DNA of 64,000 nt from Lacticaseibacillus pantheris DSM 15945 = JCM 12539 = NBRC 106106 (GTDB taxonomy: Bacteria > Bacillota > Bacilli > Lactobacillales > Lactobacillaceae), in assembly GCF_001311175.1 (NCBI RefSeq), contig NZ_BBAI01000007.1, positions 1 to 64,000 on the forward strand, written 5' to 3'. The notes below the pieces were generated by a model. It worked only from the letters and a program-made list of their open reading frames with translations, was not told the origin of the DNA and ran no database searches. Numbering within the stretch: position 1 is the first letter of the stretch; every line of letters begins with the position of its first letter. Below, one piece after another: positions 30,184 through 41,780 of the stretch. A program made the position numbers and the translations under genes.

Positions 30184-30932
30184 TTACCGCCTTTGCCGCC
30201 ACACCAAGACCACGATGAGGCCGATAATTCCCGCAACAACCGCGATCAGGATGACTGTGCTGCGGTTGTACCGCTCCTTTGCCCCCTGGTCCGCCTGCTT
30301 AGCCACCGCCGCCGTGTACGGTACGCGCCTGCCCGTCACCAGTAGCCGGTGGGAGTTCACCATGTACGGCGTGCAGGTGATCACGTTGCCAAGTCCTCCC
30401 CCCGCTCTGGTTCCAGCTCCCGGACAGCCGTTGGCAGCACCGTTTGGATCCTGAATACCCGGTACGCGTAGTGCTTCCCCGCCACCGTCATCACAAACGT
30501 ATCGCCCTTGCGCACACGCTTCAGGTTCGTGAACAGCCGCTTTGAGGGTACCCCGCTATGCGCCGAGATGGCCGTGTGGGTGCCCCGACCACCCGTTGGC
30601 GCATCCGTTCCCGGCACCACGCCCGCACCGACGTGGAGTGCCTGCTCGCCCACGTTGTCAAAGAGTGGCAGCCGGACACCAATACTACTGACGGTAATGC
30701 TGCCCAGCAGGTGTGCCCGCACGGCTTTGCTGAGGTTCTTCTTGTCAAAGCTGTCCTCGGGCTGCGTACGCTTTTGCTCCCTGAGCGCAGCCGCGTAACG
30801 GGCCTCGTTTTTGTCAGCCGCCCGCTGCGTTTGGTGGTAGACCACCACGTCGTTCACAAGCTGACTCACAAAGGGGTACGCGCAGACACACAGACCCACA
30901 ATTAGGATTGCTCGCGCCCATATTCGCCGCAT
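30184..30932 (-). pseudogene. class C (pilin) sortase, one frameshift
   Basis: About 249 codons. An N-terminal membrane helix, the catalytic H125 in AISAHSGV, the class C lid region (around FDNVGEQ/LPLF), then the catalytic Cys in ITCTPY and Arg in VTGRRVPY, and a C-terminal membrane helix ending WRQRR. The TCTPY part is in another frame; one base restored near 30385 gives EDLATVITCTPYMVNSHR. Start ATG 30932 with GAAGGGAG upstream. It would polymerise the three pilins encoded immediately upstream by joining them through lysine side chains. A small stem-loop at about 30960-30985 lies between pilin and sortase and may lower sortase expression. Confidence 0.88.
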
Positions 30933-30995
30933 GCCTGCCACTCCCTTCTATTATATGTATGCAACCCCCGAAAATGCGGGCTGCACTGTTGTGCC

Positions 30996-32489
30996 CTATG
31001 CTTGGGTATTGCGACGCCGCATCATGAGCATCGCTGCGCCCATCAGACCAACACCAGCCAGGATGAAGAGTACCCAGCCCATACCACCCGTCATTGGGAG
31101 GTAACCGAACGTGTTGGGATCGTTCTTAACGTCGATGGTTTTTTTCTTCGCCGAAACTACCCGCAACGATTGTGAAGCCGGTAGTCTTCGTCATTGTTTG
31201 GTAGCCATCAGGTGCGGCCGTTTCAACTAATTCGTACGTACCGTCCGCCAAGCCCTTAACAACGACTTTGCCGTCCTCGCCAGAGGTGTACGTGGTCGCG
31301 TCATCGCGATCGTCCACCCACGTGACTTTGTCATGCGCCACTAATGCGTACTTATCGGTAGCGTTTCGCACCACGAATTCTGCACCCTTCAGAGTGGCGC
31401 CGGTGGTCGATGACACCTTCTTGAACTTGTGCCCACCGGTTGTCACCTTTGTGGAATCGTCTTCCAGCTCGTGCTTATTACCAGTATCCGTCGTGTAGTT
31501 AACGTAGAACTTGTTACCCACAGCTACGTCCGGAACCGCATCTTCAGTGATGTGGGCGGAATACTTCACCGTGATTGTCTTGCCCGCTAGGCTCGCGTAG
31601 AACGCCTTTGCATTGGCGTCATTCAGGGTAAAGTTGTAGTCCCACCGCGTATTTGCTCCGCTAAAAGCAAAGCTAGAGTGTGCGTTAAAGTCAGCCAGGT
31701 AGTCCTTACTGCTGTCTCCGTTCACAGTCACGGAGTCGATGCCGTCATACACCACACCGCTACCCTCGAACGCGTCCCAAATCCTAAATTCTTTCATACT
31801 CGTAATGTTGCTAGGCACCGTGAACTTAGCCTGGTACGTGAACGGCTGACCCACTTCGTAGCGTTGTGTGTCGGTTGCCGCGTTACCCTCTTCGTCCAAC
31901 AGCACCTTATCAATCCCGTAGTTCTTCGGGTAGAGGTGAATGTTGCTCAACGTGCCGGCCCCCGCAGGATTCTTCACTGGCAACGCCACTATCATTGGTT
32001 GGGCACCCGATGTCACCGTACCCGGCACGGTGGTTTCCAGAATCAGGTAAACGGAGTCAACCGATGCACCGCTGCCCAGCTCCGTCTTTGCCGGTAGCTA
32101 GTCCAGCTGGCCTGCCCAGTGGGACCAGTCAACTGTTCGGAGCCAACCAGACCGTCCTGGTAATTGCCCAGGCTGGTCAGGTCATTGGTATACCTTGCGA
32201 CCAACTCGTCTCCGTTCTTACCGGTGTACTCCGCGTAAAACTGTTTGCTGATGTTGTAGACCGTGAACCCAGCATCCTGCAAAGTCGGGCCAAGGTTGCC
32301 CTGCTCCAAGCCATTATTAGTAATTGTTGTGTTGTCCGTTAATTTCAATTTATGAATGGTTATTCCGACCGTTGCGGGTGAGCTCGCTGCTCCCACCGGC
32401 CGGATGGCTGCCAGACTGGCTAGCACGCTGATCATCAGGACCAACGCGGCAATCAGACTGCCCCAATACCCAAATTTTGCGCGTTTCAT
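30996..32489 (-). pseudogene. LPxTG pilin backbone subunit (SpaA/fimbrial isopeptide type), two frameshifts
   Basis: About 498 codons. Signal peptide, a first domain, isopeptide-forming pilin domains (for example TYTSGEDGKVVVKGLADGTY and ELVETAAPDGYQ, the E-box type motif), a YPKN pilin motif near residue 170, and a C-terminal LPMTG sorting signal, hydrophobic span and RRR tail. One base is missing near 32098; a seven-A tract near 31142 appears one base too long. Both repairs join the parts exactly. SD AGGAGGAA. It lies between the minor pilin and the sortase, where the main shaft subunit is expected. Confidence 0.85.
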
Positions 32490-32561
32490 GGCGGTTCCTC
32501 CTCATCTTGTCAGGGGGGCCATAATGGCGCACTCCCCAATTACCGATACTCATCAATGTCG

Positions 32562-33849
32562 CTAATCATTCTTTGACTTTGCCTCCACTACGGCCCGACG
32601 CAAGCGCCGGCGCCAATACAACGCAATTCCAATCATCAATAATCCGACCATCACTGCTAGAATCGACAGGTGCCGTCCCAGCCTGTGGCAACCATCCCCG
32701 GCCCGTACTGCCAGTGGGCGTTTCCGGATGGGTCGCGACTCCCGCCGCGGTCCCACCGCCACTCGCCCCGCCAGTGCCCGGAACAGTGATAGTCGTCTGC
32801 GCGTCGTTATACACGTATGGCCGTCCCTGCTCAATAATGGCCGTGGTCAAGTTACCATCGCTCGTTTCCGTAACCGGCTGGCCGTTAATCAGCACCGAGT
32901 TATACGAACCGTCCGCGTTGTAGGTACTGGTCGGTACCACCATCGGCACCGGATTAGTTAATATCTGGTAGCCGGTTGGTGCGTGTACCTCCACCCACTC
33001 GTAATCGCCCGCGGGAAACATAATTTCACCGGTTGTTACTAGGCCGTTGTCGCCGGAGGTAAACTGCCGCACCTTTGCGTCCGTGGTCGGCGTCGCGCTG
33101 GTGACCCAGCTGAGCTGCTGTAAGTTATCTTGTTGGGCAGCCAGATACTCCCAGCCGCCCGCTAGCTGTCGCCGAACAACAAACTTCGCGCCGGCTAACC
33201 GACTTTGGTCACCATTCGCCTGGCGCCCAATTTTGAAGAAGTAGGGGTCACGCTGGTAGGCCACGTTCTTAGGGTAAATGTGCAAAGCCGCGGTGCTAGT
33301 GCTGTACATGTTAGGAATCACCAGCAGTCCGGGTAGGGCCGTTACGTCAACGTCCTCCGCCCCCGCGGTGTCCGCATCCTCAACGATGAAGTACGCGGTT
33401 GGCTGCTCGTCACGTTGGCGTTCAACCGGGAAGCTCGCGACTCCCTGCTCGCCAGTACTGCTAGTCGCAGTCGTCACGTCCGCAACCAACGGCATCGCCC
33501 GCTCTTTGGCAACGGTAGCCATGGCCTCCGCGGTCATATCGCCATTCCCGTACACTTGGGTGAACCGGTCCATCCCGCCTGCAAAGTCGCGGAGATAATC
33601 GCTCGCGTCATACACCCGCATACGTACGCCGTTCAGGCCCACGCTGTTGGTGATTGCCGCGTGATTGCTGTCTAATTCAGTCCCGTTGTTACTGATACTC
33701 GGCAGTTCATCCCGGCTGTGGTACAGCCGTTTGTGGATGGTAACCGTTGTGGTCGTCGTCGCGGATACGGTGTGCGCCCCCGTCAACAAGACGGTCATAC
33801 CCACTACGGCAATGATGGCTGCTAGGAGCCAGCGTGTGAGTTTAGTCAT
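32562..33849 (-). pseudogene. LPxTG minor pilin, frameshift at the sorting signal
   Basis: About 430 codons: signal peptide, a pilin fold with VYPKN-like motif (LHIYPKNVAYQ), and an isopeptide-type domain with YEWVEVHAPTGYQI. The sorting signal LPQAGT is followed by a frame break near 32670; the other frame then supplies HLSILAVMVGLLMIGIALYW and an RRRLRR tail. The ATG at 33849 overlaps the stop codon of the upstream tip gene (ATGACTAA), with GGGGAGGTGATGGTC upstream. A lost anchor would release the protein, so the break matters if real. Confidence 0.83.
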
Positions 33850-36800
33850 GACCATCACCTCCCCGACGCCGTTGAATGAGTGCCCAAGCACTACCGATGA
33901 GGACCAGCAGCAACCCGCCAATCATGTAGCCCATCAGGCCGCGGCTCCCCGTGTCGGGTAGCTTGCCTCCCGGTGGGGTGACGGGTTCGTTTTTAACCGT
34001 CACCGTGGCGGTATTGGGATTGGCTTGAACATTCAGCTTGTAATCCAAATCAACCTCTTCGGACCCAATTTCATCACCATCCTTGTCGACATAAGTGGCA
34101 CTGATACCGGTCGCACTCACCACCACTTTGATCCGCCGGGATAGTAATTCGAAGCCATCTGGAGCTTTGGTTTCTTCGATGAAGTAGGTGCCTTGGACCA
34201 ATTTGGTAGAGAAAATGAGCTTGCCGTCTGTATTCGAGGTCTGCTCCTCAATCCTGTGACCATTTGCATCGGTGAGGATGAACACAGCCCCGGACAATGC
34301 TTGCTTGTCAGCACCGTTAAGCTTGTGCACCGTGAGCTCAAAATCTTTGAGACGGTTAACAACCTTGTTGTTTTCTGGCATCCCCGTGGTCCACTTAATG
34401 GAGCCATCGTTATTAACCGTGACGCCGTAGACCGTGCTGTTGGGCTTGAAGCATCTGGCGTCGTCGTTTCACGCATGGTGTAGGCCCCAGGTGCGATATC
34501 CTTAAACGTTACGTGCCCATCTGCGTCGGCAAGAACCTCGTTGCCAACCTGGCTACCATTCTTGTACAGCGTGAAACCTGCGCCCTGCAAGGACCCACCA
34601 TCCGCGTCAACTTTGTCGAACTGGATGGTGCCGTTCACCTTATCGCCCAGGTAAACCGTGACCGTGTTCGTCTCCTTGGTGTAGGTCTGGTTCCCCAGCA
34701 CCGGTGTCATGGTCACCGTCGCTTTGTTTTCCAAAGTCGCGCGTGGGTCAACGTTCGTTGGGTTCGTCACAACGCGCACCGCCAAACGGATGGTAAAGTA
34801 GCCACCAGTGAAGGCAATGCCACGAATTTGGGTTTCAGTGAGTTCGATGGTGACCTTTTGTCGGTTACCTTCTGACCCAGTGCTGACCGAATTGGTGACG
34901 TTAACACCGTCACCAGAGGGAGCCACCCCATTAGTTAAATCGCTGAATAATCTAGCCCGGTCATTACCGGACACCAGCTGCAGGTGCTCCGGCAGTACAT
35001 CGGTAATCGTGATTTTCCCGGGTTTGGCCAGGTAGTCATTCAACGAGTACGTTTGCTGGTTAATGTAGTAGTAGAACGTACCGTTAGGGTGATAACTGTT
35101 GACCAATTCTTGATCTAAATTGTTGTTAGTCCAGGTATTACCCGTTTCTGTTGCCACATCACTAGGGCTACCCCCACCTGGAAGTTTCTGGCTGCTAACA
35201 CTCTTACGATTCTCCAAGTCTTTAGGTATTTCTAGCTCCCGCGATCCGCTAGACAAGGCCAACCAGGCGTTGGTCGAAGCACCGTACGTACCCCGTTTGA
35301 ATTTGAACGTTGAGCCAGTGATACTTAGAGCCACCGCCCCTTTGGCAAAGGTGGCCGCCCCAGACCAGTCCTCCCATTCTTTGTCGGGGTTCGTGTAGCT
35401 GGCTGGCGTCCATTCGCCCCAGGTATGAGAGGTGTAACCCATGGTCTCTTTTGCACCCGTCGACGTGTTTTGATATTCATTTTCAAAGTTGCCTTTGGTA
35501 ACACCAACACGGGTATTCGCGTAAAACTGCCTGTGGCTAACGTGATGGCTATCAAATTCTGGTTCCGCCGTACCCCCACTCAGCGGGTTAACAAACTCAC
35601 CAGGGTTCAGGGAGGTAAACGTTAACTGTGCTTGGTTTAGCAAGTCACCGTAACTGCCGAATTCCACGTGGGTATTCTTGTCACCCTTCACGAAGAACGT
35701 CACTTCCCAGTCAAAGCTCCGTACGTTGGCCAAAACCAAACCAGAGTAGAAATTGTGGGAGAAATCAAAGGCGTATACCCTGCTCGAATTCCAATCGCCA
35801 TTATGGTTCGTAATGTTATCAATTTTGACGTAGGCACCAATATCAACGATTTGACCATGGCTATCCATGACCGTACCAACATAGTCATATTCAAGCGTAA
35901 GGTTCACATTGCCCGCACCCGTACGATTTCTAAAAATCACTGCGGTCGAACCCGCGGTCGCGTACTCACGATAACGGTTAGTTTCCATAGCGGTCTGACT
36001 ACCGTACCCGCCGGATGTGGCGGTGCTAGATTTAACTTTTACGTCATAATTATTTGTCTGACTCGCAACATCAACCTTGAGGTCAGCCGACGCATTGGCC
36101 AGCAGCCGTAAATTGGTTGCCTCCAACACAGCGTTCCCAGGTGGGTCAACCTTAGCGGTAGCCTCATTGGTGTCGGCGTCCATAGTATCCGTTTCCGGCT
36201 CTTTGGCATCAGCATCTGCCGTCACCGATTCCTCGGCATCCGCATCTTCATCTGCCGGCACCACCGCCGCGTCCCTGTCAGTCTCCGTCAGCTCCGGCGC
36301 ACTGACATCAGTTGTGGTAGTGACATCTGGAGACTCCTTAGCCGCGGCCGTCTCTTTAGCCTCCGCTACTTGATCCTGCACGGCTACCGGCAACGTCACG
36401 GTGTGCGGATCCGCTGCGGTTTCCTGCAGCAGGTCCTTCGTCACCGTGCCCCCCATGTCCTGACCATCCAGCTGCACCCAGACGACCAGCTGGGTGGCGT
36501 CCAAATCGGTGCTCACCACCAGCTTACCCTGGGCGTCCTTACTATATTCGTCTTCGTGGTACCATTCGTCGTCAGCGTCCGTCTTTGATTGCTCAAGGTC
36601 GCCATCGCGCCGAACGACGGTCCCGGTACCATTTTCTGCTTGCGCTAGACGAATGCGAATCGCTCGGGTTGTGTGGTCGGCCGGGTCGTGGCGGTCAAAG
36701 TCGATCTGCCAATCAATCCGGTCATCCACTACCGTTGGGGTAACGGTGACCCGCGCCGATTCATCATCCACTATCGTAACCGCGTTGTCGGCGGCATTGA

Positions 36801-36885
36801 CAGTTTGTGTGCTGCCCCAGAGCCCCTGTAACTGCATCAGCAGTAACAGCAGCACAGCGCAAGCATTAATCAATCGTTTAGTCAT
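33842..36885 (-). pseudogene. LPxTG pilus tip/adhesin protein, one frameshift
   Basis: About 1,015 codons. Signal peptide, an Asp/Glu/Thr-rich stretch (roughly residues 165-255), a large adhesive domain without recognised motif, then prealbumin-like SpaA domains (QFDKVDADGGSLQGAGFTLY; VHKLNGADKQALSGAVFIL, YFIEETKAPDGF) and LPDTG, membrane span and QRRRGG tail. One base missing near 34450; with it restored the chain reads TTPDAFKPNSTVYGV. ATG 36885 follows GAGGGGAGG. Size and first position in the operon suggest the tip adhesin. Confidence 0.85.
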
Positions 36886-37102
36886 CTTATTACCTCCCCT
36901 CGTCAAAGTTACAGCGTCGTCTCGGCTGCCAAAGCATCCCCCTTGTGCACTTTCCAGCAGCTGCCTATAACTTTAATCTACGCGAGCGAACAAGGTGGCG
37001 TATTCAATTACAGCAATTCACAACTGAGCATATAATCATTAGTTAACTTAATTACCGGTATTTGGTACACAGCGGTAACGACTATTCTTTATTTTGGGCA
37101 AT
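36886..37102. other. pilus operon upstream region
   Basis: A possible promoter on the minus strand, TTGTTC - 17 - TTATAG (about 36990-36962), precedes the tip gene by about 75 bases. It is a weak match and no operator is recognisable. Confidence 0.35.
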
Positions 37103-37134
37103 AAAAAAAACGCCTTAATTGGCGTTGATTTTTT
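37103..37134 (-). terminator. terminator of the brnQ remnant
   Basis: AACGCCAATTAAGGCGTT hairpin flanked by T and A tracts; can act on both strands. Confidence 0.85.
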
Positions 37135-37167
37135 GCAAACCCTAACAAAATTTTTTTTATGCTTATA

Positions 37168-38511
37168 TTACTGGCGCTTGTACCGACGCAATCCGTGCCA
37201 AATCCAACCTATACTAAAGCCCACAATGGCGGGACAAATCCACCCCAGACCCATACTGAATCCCGGTAAGTATTGTCCCCAACCAAGCACCTGGTGTACC
37301 CAACCACCTTTGAGTCCCGCCGGCAACGCATTGAGACCATCTAGAAGTGCCGGTACAAAGGTGAAAATGGTCGTCATGACGTACACTACGCGATCGTCCG
37401 CGAATAAATGCTCGGCCAACGCTGTGAGTATTAGCACAATTGCTAGCGGGTAGAGAAAGTACATCACGGGCTCGGAAATCGCCAGAATCTCGTTGAGTCC
37501 AACATTGGCGATGATCAGGGAAAGCAGTGCCGCCCAGAATACCACCTTCCGGTACTTGAGCCGCGGAAACAGCTCTACTGCCGTGTCCCCAAAGGACGTC
37601 AGCAAGCCAATACCGGTTTTCAGACAGGCCAGTATCACGATGATGGCGGTCAAAATACTGCCAGGGTGCCAAAGTAATAGTTGGAAATTTCGGCAATGAT
37701 GACCCCGCCGTTGCTGGCAAAGTCGAACTGGCCCAGGGAAGTCAGACCCATAAACGCTAACGCGGCGTACAGCACGGCCATGAGGATGGCGGCAATCCCG
37801 CCCGCTTGATGGTGTCGGTGGCGATGGCTTTGGGCTTCGTGACGCCCAGCTCCCGAATTGCGTTAACCACCACGACGCCAAAGGCCAGACTTGCCAAGCA
37901 TCCATGGTCATGTACCCATCGGTGAACCCCTTAACCAGCGGGGTGTGCCGGTACGCGGTCGCCACCATGTCCTGGTTAAAGTGCCGAGTGGAAAGATGAT
38001 GGCAAACGCTAGCAGTAACGCGAGGGCCACGAGGAATGCCGGCGTCAGCACCTTCCCCACGTAGGTCATGATGCGTCCTGGTCGACGGGCTAACAGCCAC
38101 GCCACCACGAAGAACGCAACGGAAAATACTAGCAGGGCCAACTTTGCGTGGCGTTGTGGGATGAACGTGGATAACCCGATTTCGTATGAGATGGTCGCGA
38201 GCCGTGGCGTGGCGAACAGCGGCCCCATACACAGGTACAGCGCGATGGTAAAGAAGAATGCGTACGGACGACCAACCTTCTTGGCTAGTGAGAAGACACC
38301 ATCAGTCCGTGAAAGGCCGATAGCGGCTACACCGAGTAGTGGGAGCCCGACGCCAGAAACGAGGAAGCCAATCAAAGCTGGGATCACATTTTTACCGGAT
38401 GCCTGACCCAAAAACACGGGGAAGATTAAGTTGCCGGCACCGAAGAACATACCGAACAACATCGAACCGATAAAAAAACAAGTTACTACGCGTTAAACGT
38501 TGCTTTTCCAT
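37168..38511 (-). pseudogene. brnQ: branched-chain amino acid permease BrnQ, multiply frameshifted
   Basis: Fragments in three frames add up to a full BrnQ (LIVCS family) of about 445 codons: MEKQRLTRSNLFF at 38511, FGAGNLIFPVFLGQASG, GVVVVNAIRELGVTK, FASNGGVIIAEIS and the C-terminal LSLIIANVGLNEILAISEPV. Breaks lie near 38475 (seven-T tract), 37983, 37897, 37801 and 37690. BrnQ imports Leu/Ile/Val with cations. Five or more breaks in one gene exceed the density elsewhere in the window, so genuine decay is more likely here than at single-break loci. Confidence 0.85.
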
Positions 38512-38627
38512 ATCTCTGTGTACAACCCCTCTTACGTACGTGGCGAAAACAGTCATTCCATTCTACCACGGAACACCCGGAATGTGTTATTTACTCTACT
38601 GCATGGCAACGTTGGGAGTATGCGTAG

Positions 38628-38690
38628 CAACGTGGTGGTTCCGGCCGTGTGGGTGGCCTTCGTGACCGGAGCTACGGCGACCACCATCTA
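38628..38690. repeat. R3 short palindromic repeat
   Basis: GTGGTGGTTCCGGCC ... GACCGGAGCT ... GACCACC, a self-complementary block also present at 7255-7305 and more distantly at 46150-46210. Confidence 0.5.
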
Positions 38691-38737
38691 ACCCTTTGTG
38701 CTACACTAAATGGGCAGAAAGTTGAGGAGGAACCACG

Positions 38738-39209
38738 ATGCCTGACACAATTGAACTTTACACTGACGGCGGTAACCGGAACACCGGCGTCAACAAGGGC
38801 GGCTCCGTCCGTCCAACCGACAAGAGCGCATGGGCCGCCCTCCTCCGGTACGGTGACCACGAAAAAAATGTTGTCCGGCGGTGAGTTTGGCCGCACCAAC
38901 AACTACATGGAAATCATGGCCGCTATTCAGGGCCTAACCGCCATCAAGCGGACAGATATTCCCGTCAACCTGTACTCGGATTCGGCCTACGTTATCAACA
39001 CCATGCAACAGCAATGGTACGTCAAATGGCGCGCCAACGGCTGGCGTAAGCAAGGTAAGCCCGTGAAAAACTCCGAGCTTTGGCAACAGTTACTCGCCCA
39101 AGTCGACCGCTTTGACAACCTCACCTTCAACAAAGTCAAGGGCCACGCCAACAACCGCGATAACAACCGGGTGGATGCCGCACTCAACGAGACTATGGAC
39201 AAAATGTAA
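38738..39209 (+). pseudogene. rnhA: ribonuclease HI, one frameshift
   Basis: About 157 codons. Active-site residues: Asp in LYTDGG, Glu in NNYMEIMA, Asp in LYSDSAYVI and Asp in NNRVDAAL. It degrades RNA in RNA-DNA hybrids. The frame breaks at a seven-A tract (38862-38868); six A give HEKMLSGGEFG, the usual family sequence. ATG 38738 follows GAGGAGG. The TDGG motif is followed by NRNTGVNKGG rather than the common SGNPGPGG, a variant also seen in Firmicutes. Confidence 0.87.
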
Positions 39210-39220
39210 CGTCACACCAC

Positions 39221-39269
39221 AAAGACGACCCCCCTCCCGCAAAACCGCGGCGTGTGCGGGGTCGTCTTT
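39221..39269. terminator. bidirectional terminator between rnhA and the LysR gene
   Basis: AAAGACGACCCC / GGGGTCGTCTTT arms around a GC-rich loop, serving the two convergent genes. Confidence 0.85.
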
Positions 39270-39275
39270 GCTTAG

Positions 39276-40172
39276 CTATGCATCCAAATATTGCTCACCG
39301 TACTCAGACTGGAGGTAATCCGTGATGGTACGCCGCATGTGAGCCACGCTGGGCGCCTGGGCCTGCGTGGGGTTAACCACCATGCACAACGTACGTTCAA
39401 AGTCGGTCGAGAACGGAAAGACGTTGACGTTACCGACCAGTTTGTTCAGGGCCAACTCGGGCAATATGCCCAGCCCCAGTCCTGATTCCACCATCGACAG
39501 AATGGACTGGTCGTCAATTGAGTACGTCAGCGAGTTGCCCGAAACGTGGTAGCGGTCCAGCGCGCGCTTGGTGTCACGATCGTAGTCCTGTTGCTGCAGG
39601 ATGAAGCTACGCCCGCCAATATCGGCATCATCGACAAACTCACCGTTGCGCGGCTTAAAGTCACTGGGCGTCACGCAAAAAATGCGGTCCTTGATGAGCG
39701 GCGTAACGTCAACGTGGCTGTCCACCGGTAGGAGCGAAAAACCAATATCGATGGTACCGAGGCGCACCTGCTCGTTAATTTCGTTGAAGCCCGCCTGGAC
39801 GACTTCAATATGCACTTGCGGGAACTGCGCCTTATAACGCTGAATTATTTGCGGTAGCCAGTTAGTCGAGACGGACGAGAAGGCGCCGATCCGCACGCGC
39901 CCGGCGGCCATACCATTAATGTCATCGGCAACTTGATGGAGTTGCCCTTCGAGGTTGAGGATACCCTGAATCACGGGGAGCACGGTGCGCCCATCGCTGG
40001 TCAATTCGACCCCGCTACGGTTACGGATAAAGAGTGGGAAGCCCAACTCGGTTTCAAGCTGGCTAACGCTATGGCTAACGGCACTGGGGGTCACGTTCAG
40101 TTCGGCGGCGGCACGGGCAAAGGTGCCGGAGCTGACCACTGAAGAGAAGACTTGGTAGCTAAAATTGGACAT
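39276..40172 (-). CDS. LysR family transcriptional regulator
   Basis: A 298-residue LysR regulator: winged helix at residues ~5-62 (ARAAAELNVTPSAVSHSVSQLETELG) and a two-lobed effector domain. SD AGAGGTGG. It is divergent from the aminotransferase gene at 40492, the usual setting for a LysR regulator and its target, but an R2 repeat lies between the two promoters. Effector unknown. Confidence 0.92.
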   Translation of the reverse strand: MSNFSYQVFSSVVSSGTFARAAAELNVTPSAVSHSVSQLETELGFPLFIRNRSGVELTSDGRTVLPVIQGILNLEGQLHQVADDINGMAAGRVRIGAFSSVSTNWLPQIIQRYKAQFPQVHIEVVQAGFNEINEQVRLGTIDIGFSLLPVDSHVDVTPLIKDRIFCVTPSDFKPRNGEFVDDADIGGRSFILQQQDYDRDTKRALDRYHVSGNSLTYSIDDQSILSMVESGLGLGILPELALNKLVGNVNVFPFSTDFERTLCMVVNPTQAQAPSVAHMRRTITDYLQSEYGEQYLDA

Positions 40173-40260
40173 GGTTCCACCTCTAGTTGAATATCTTTCA
40201 AGTTTAAATGAAATAGTTGAGCTTTATTTATTATAGGGCGGGCTGTAGGGTAAAGGCAAG

Positions 40261-40397
40261 AGAGCGGAGCAGGCCGTTTAGAGAGCGGAGCCCCGCGGTC
40301 AGAAAGCAGAGCATAAGTAGTTACGGACGGGAAGCCCGTACTTGGCTTCCTGTTCGTAACTGCTTATGCGTCGCTTTCTGCGGGGCGCAGCTCGTTT
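40261..40397. repeat. R2 hairpin repeat, copy A
   Basis: Long palindrome: outer arms GAGCGGAGCCCCGCGGTCAG / CTTTCTGCGGGGCGCAGCTC, inner arms GCATAAGTAGTTACGGACGG / CTGTTCGTAACTGCTTATGC around a short loop CGTACTT. Preceded by the conserved GAGAGCGGAGCAGGCCGTTT. Compare copies at 53774, 54005 and 59163. Confidence 0.85.
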
Positions 40398-40491
40398 TAA
40401 TACCTGACACTAACGCGGGAACGCCGTACCAATCACCAGTTATATACCCCGCTCCACCAACCACTAATTCAGCCACAAGGAGGAAACAGCA

Positions 40492-41696
40492 ATGGATTAC
40501 GCAGAACGTACTCAACGCGCCACGGATAACGGACTAGGTGACCTACTAGCCGCGCCCACTAAGAACCAAATCAGCTTTGCGGGCGGTCTGCCTGACCCCA
40601 AGCTGTTTCCCCAGCAGGAACTGAGCGTCGCGTTTGCCGCAGCGATGGCCAACAGTACCGGCGACCAATTCCAGTACTCTGACGCCCAGGGTTTCCGCCC
40701 GCTACGTGAACAGTTAGCCCGGCTACTGCAGCGCGACGGTGTCCGCGCCACCGCTGATACCATCGCCATGACGCAGGGGGCCCAGCAGGCGCTCGACCTC
40801 ATCGCGCGCCTCTACATCAATCCCGGCGACACTATCGTCGTCGAGGCACCCACGTACCCCGGTGCCATCAGTGCCTTTGATACCTACGAACCGCACTATG
40901 AGGGTGTCCCGGTGCAAAGTGACGGTATGGATATGGTCGCGCTCCGCCGCGTACTCACGGAACGCCGGGTAAAGCTCATCTATACCGTGCCCGACTTTCA
41001 AAATCCCACCGGCACCGTGATGTCGCTCAACAAGCGGCGGACGTTGCTCGCCCTCGCGCGGGAGTTCGACGTCATGATTATTGAGGACGCGCCCTACCGG
41101 TGGTTGCGCTACAACGGCATTAACCTGCCCACGCTCAGCGAACTGGATCAAAGCGACCGCGTCATCTTTGTTGACAGCATGAGCAAAGTCCTCGCGCCGG
41201 GTCTCCGGGTGGGCTGGGTGCACGCCGATGCAGAGATCATCAAGGACCTGGTCGCGCTCAAAACTGGCGCCGACCTTGAGTCGAGTACGCTCACCCTTCG
41301 CGGCGTGAGCCAGTACCTCGCCGATAACGATCTCGACGCCCACATTGCGGCACTCCGCCACAACTACGCGCAAAAGCGTGACGCCATGGTCGCTGGTCTA
41401 CGCGCAGAGATGCCCGGCACAGCGATAATCAGCGCGCCTCAGGGGGATTCTTCGTCTGGCTAGAGTTGCCCACCACCATCAACACGGACGTTCTGGCACG
41501 GGAGTACAAAGACGAACTGGCACTGGTGCCTGGCAGTATGACTTACCCGTTGCACGACCACCATAATGGCCTCCGCCTCGCCTTCACGCACGCATCAATT
41601 GATGACATCAAGACGGGGTGCCAACGCCTCGGCCGCGCCGTCCGCCAGGCTATGGCTAACACAGTTACCATCCGCAACGACGCACAGGCACACTAA
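40492..41696 (+). pseudogene. PLP-dependent aminotransferase (2-aminoadipate/MocR-like class I), one frameshift
   Basis: About 402 codons of a fold-type I aminotransferase. PLP lysine in VDSMSKVLAPGLRVGWV, the NPTG motif in PDFQNPTGTVM, and the YRWLRY segment typical of the LysN/2-aminoadipate group. Near the end a five-G run (41442-41446) lacks one G: adding it turns QGDSSSG-stop into QGGFFVWLELP, the family's usual sequence. ATG 40492 follows AAGGAGG. Amino acid substrate not determinable; candidates are aromatic or branched-chain amino acids. Confidence 0.87.
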
Positions 41697-41714
41697 AATT
41701 AACTGACCACGCCC

Positions 41715-41754
41715 AAAAAGCGGGACCCGGATTGATTTACCGGATTCCGCTTTT
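41715..41754. terminator. bidirectional terminator between aminotransferase and AI-2E transporter genes
   Basis: AAAAGCGGGACCCGG / CCGGATTCCGCTTTT arms with a 9-base loop; serves two convergent genes. Confidence 0.85.
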
Positions 41755-41780
41755 GATTGGTTTGGATTAACGAACTACGC

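Noticed and set aside
29946-30218. Plus-strand frame over R1 and the sortase end
   Set aside because: Composed of repeat sequence; comparable frames appear in the other R1 copies without conservation.
37214-37720. Separate 168-codon protein inside brnQ
   Set aside because: It is an out-of-phase reading of the brnQ remnant.
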